Position numbers and translations under genes: made by a program
Part shown: positions 61,995-64,000 of the stretch, in pieces
Layout of the letters: each line of letters begins with the position of its first letter
How positions within the stretch are numbered: the first letter of the stretch is position 1
Assembly: GCA_051649245.1 (NCBI GenBank)
Contig: JBOFGS010000024.1
Coordinates: forward strand, 1 to 64,000
From: Brevinema_A sp051649245
GTDB taxonomy: Bacteria; Spirochaetota; Brevinematia; Brevinematales; Brevinemataceae
Length of the DNA stretch: 64,000 bases
Direction of reading: 5' to 3'
Notes under the pieces: model-generated
What the model was told of the DNA's origin: nothing
Databases searched by the model: none
The model's input: the letters and a program-made list of their open reading frames with translations, nothing else

Positions 61995-63839
61995 ATGCGA
62001 GAGTTTTTTGATCAAAATCTTATTATTTTGGATAGTGATGCATCATCAAAAGATGAAATCTTATCTGAAATGGCATCTTTGTTTTATCAGCAAGGATATT
62101 CAAATAATCAAGAGCAATTATTGATGTCATTAAAGGCACGAGAGCAAATTGATCCGACATTGATCGCTCATGATATTGCAATGCCTCATGCTAAAGATAC
62201 AAGCGTAACTAAGGCAGGAGTTATTATTGCTAAAACTAAAAATCCTATTACCTGGAATGAACAGACAAATGAAAAAGCTAAATTATTTTTTATGCTCGGT
62301 ATCCCAGCACAAGAAAATAATCTGCATTTAGAAATTATTTCTGAATTATCAGAACTGTTATCAGATGAGAAAAAAATCAATGATTTGTTTGCATCTCAAG
62401 ATAAGATTCAGTTGCTATCCTTATTTACAGAAGATTCTTTCAAACACTCTGATACGATAGAAGCTTCAAATTCTGTGGATATTGTAGCTGTGACAGCTTG
62501 TCCGACAGGCATTGCACATACTTATATGGCTGCAGATGCATTAAAGAAAAGTGGTAAACTCAAAGGTCTTACAGTTCGTGTTGAAACTAACGGATCTGAT
62601 GGTGCTAAGGATATTCTGACTCCATCTGAAATTTCAGATGCAAAAGTAGTCATTATTGCGGCAGATAGAGAAGTAGATATGTCTCGTTTTGATGGGAAAA
62701 AATTATATAAAGTCACTGCTGGTCATACGGTTCGTCATGCAGATGAAGTGATACAAAAAGCACTTGAAAGTAATGTGCCTGTTTATAAAAATCAGCAAAA
62801 TTCTTCAGATTCTCTTCAAAGTAAAAAAGGTATCTACGGTCAATTAATGACGGGTGTTTCCTATATGTTACCATTTGTTGTTGGTGGGGGGATTTTGATT
62901 GCTATTGGATTTATGTTTGGCATTACAGCTCACGATCCAACAGCTCCTGATTATAATCCTATTGCCTATTTTTTACATACCTTAGGTGCTACGGGTGCAT
63001 TTTCATTGATGATACCTATTTTAGCTGGATATATTGGTTTTAGTATTGGCGAACGTCCAGCGTTAATGCCTGCAATGGTAGGTGGTTCATTAGCTGCCTC
63101 AAGTGGAGGAGGATTTTTAGGGGGCTTATTAGCTGGTTTTGTTGGTGGATACGTTATTCTTTTTCTTAAGAAAATATTGACTCCACTTCCAAAATTATTT
63201 GATGGTTTAAAACCTGTTTTGTTATATCCTGTATTTGGATTGTTACTTATGGGAGTGATCGTGATGCCTATGCTAGGATTTGTCTCTCATATTAATAATG
63301 GTATGTCTCAATTTTTAGATTCTCTTAGTGGCAGTAACCTCATTTTACTTGGGTTGATCTTAGGAAGTATGATGGCGATTGACATGGGAGGACCTATTAA
63401 CAAAGCTGCTTTCACCTTTGGTATTGCAGCAATTGCTGCCGGAAATCTTTATCCTCATGCAGCTGTTATGGTTGGAGGAATGACTCCTCCTTTAGGAGTA
63501 GCATTAGCTACAACTTTAGCAAAACGATTTTTTACAGAAGCAGAACGAGAAACAGGTGTTACCTGTTATGCTTTAGGAGCTAGCTTTATCACAGAAGGAG
63601 TTCTTCCTTTTGCTGCAAGTAAACCTCTTATTATTATTCCGTCTTGTGTGATTGGTTCTGGCATTGCAGGAGCTATCTCGATGGCATTTGGTTGTCAATT
63701 ACCTGCACCTCATGGTGGAATTTTTGTTTTTCCATTAATCACTAATCTTCCTGGTTATTTAATTGCTTTGACCACAGGTACAATAATTACTGCATTATTG
63801 ATTATTATTTTACTTGCTCGAGCACAAAAACGAAATTAG
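61995..63839 (+). CDS. fruA: PTS fructose-specific EIIABC
   Basis: A 614-aa fused permease. The N-terminal EIIA domain carries His65 (IAHDIAMPHAKDTS). The EIIB domain has the phosphocysteine Cys169 in VAVTACPTGIAHTYMAADAL (20 residues). The EIIC domain spans about residues 285-612, including GISIGERPALMPAMVGG-like FSIGERPALMPAMVGG and MAIDMGGPINKAAFTFG. The domain order A-B-C is that of Gram-positive and spirochaete FruA. It imports fructose as fructose-1-phosphate for FruK. Confidence 0.95.
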   Translation: MREFFDQNLIILDSDASSKDEILSEMASLFYQQGYSNNQEQLLMSLKAREQIDPTLIAHDIAMPHAKDTSVTKAGVIIAKTKNPITWNEQTNEKAKLFFMLGIPAQENNLHLEIISELSELLSDEKKINDLFASQDKIQLLSLFTEDSFKHSDTIEASNSVDIVAVTACPTGIAHTYMAADALKKSGKLKGLTVRVETNGSDGAKDILTPSEISDAKVVIIAADREVDMSRFDGKKLYKVTAGHTVRHADEVIQKALESNVPVYKNQQNSSDSLQSKKGIYGQLMTGVSYMLPFVVGGGILIAIGFMFGITAHDPTAPDYNPIAYFLHTLGATGAFSLMIPILAGYIGFSIGERPALMPAMVGGSLAASSGGGFLGGLLAGFVGGYVILFLKKILTPLPKLFDGLKPVLLYPVFGLLLMGVIVMPMLGFVSHINNGMSQFLDSLSGSNLILLGLILGSMMAIDMGGPINKAAFTFGIAAIAAGNLYPHAAVMVGGMTPPLGVALATTLAKRFFTEAERETGVTCYALGASFITEGVLPFAASKPLIIIPSCVIGSGIAGAISMAFGCQLPAPHGGIFVFPLITNLPGYLIALTTGTIITALLIIILLARAQKRN

Positions 63840-63843
63840 ACAT

Positions 63844-63875
63844 AAAAAAAAGACCATATTATATGGTCTTTTTTT
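63844..63875 (+). terminator. Terminator of fruK-fruA
   Basis: A stem of about 14 bp (AAAAAAAGACCATA / TATGGTCTTTTTTT) and a T run close the operon. The last 125 bases show no complete gene. Confidence 0.85.
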
Positions 63876-64000
63876 ATGAATATTTTTAAAGAATTTGTTA
63901 TGGATAAAAAAAAATTAGGATAATAACTTCTTAGCTACCAAATATAATTTTTTACTTTAATCCATGAGGATAGTTTTCTAAGGATTGAGGTATGATAGAG

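Overview
The window is AT-rich DNA from a bacterium with an outer membrane. It carries lptC/lptA-type LPS transport genes, a LolA-like protein with a Lol/MacB-type ABC transporter, lipoproteins, beta-barrel-like proteins and a class A PBP. Housekeeping genes are tightly packed, promoters are TTGACA/TATAAT with 16-18 bp spacing, and most operons end in strong hairpins. Together with PTS systems, a water-forming-type NADH oxidase and a B12-type ribonucleotide reductase homologue, this suggests a host-associated anaerobe or microaerophile. My best guess is a spirochaete (Brevinema/Brachyspira-like), but no gene here proves it.

Layout. 1-0.8 kb: decayed phage-like gene and a small orphan ORF. 1.1-6.1 kb: LolA-like protein, outer-membrane protein and ABC transporter operon. 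6.1-8.8 kb (minus): lptC-lptA-TrmB-like regulator and tRNA-Glu. 8.8-12.6 kb (minus): ankyrin protein, trigger factor and a periplasmic protein. 12.7-16.5 kb: PcrA/UvrD helicase and a flippase. 16.5-28.7 kb, mostly minus: patatin, PBP1A, RecX, GpsA, RNR-like protein, ScpB/ScpA, PlsC, XseB, MiaA and RpoZ. 29-31.5 kb (minus): NADH oxidase and outer-membrane protein 1. 32.3-43.8 kb: a surface-glycan operon. 44.0-47.5 kb: a three-gene cassette between direct repeats. 47.6-49.1 kb: outer-membrane protein 2 and alpha-carbonic anhydrase. 49.3-51.6 kb (minus): MurP/MurQ. 51.7-55.3 kb (minus): speD-speE-potD-metK. 55.7-63.8 kb: phospho-beta-glycosidase, XRE-cupin regulator, AcfC-like protein, PtsG-like EIICB, FruK and FruA.

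How the genes work together. The glycan operon starts with the complete CDP-4-keto-3,6-dideoxyglucose route up to the E1 dehydrase (ddhA/B/C = rfbF/G/H). It also has a ThDP-dependent carboligase-like enzyme and an extended SDR, a set resembling branched-sugar (yersiniose-type) synthesis. Beside these lie a NeuB-like synthase, a CMP-sugar synthetase and a GT42 sialyltransferase-like protein, a partial nonulosonic acid route. A decayed SDR gene lies in the middle. The speD/speE/metK genes form a compact SAM-to-spermidine operon. The right end is a sugar-import region.

Most notable: (i) the SDR + RibD-type reductase + NCS2-like permease cassette, bounded by 39-bp direct repeats that carry a promoter region and the first codons of an ORF, with foreign-looking Arg codon use; (ii) the hybrid CDP-branched-sugar/CMP-nulosonate operon; (iii) an otherwise intact class II RNR homologue whose radical cysteine position is glycine; (iv) several decayed genes.
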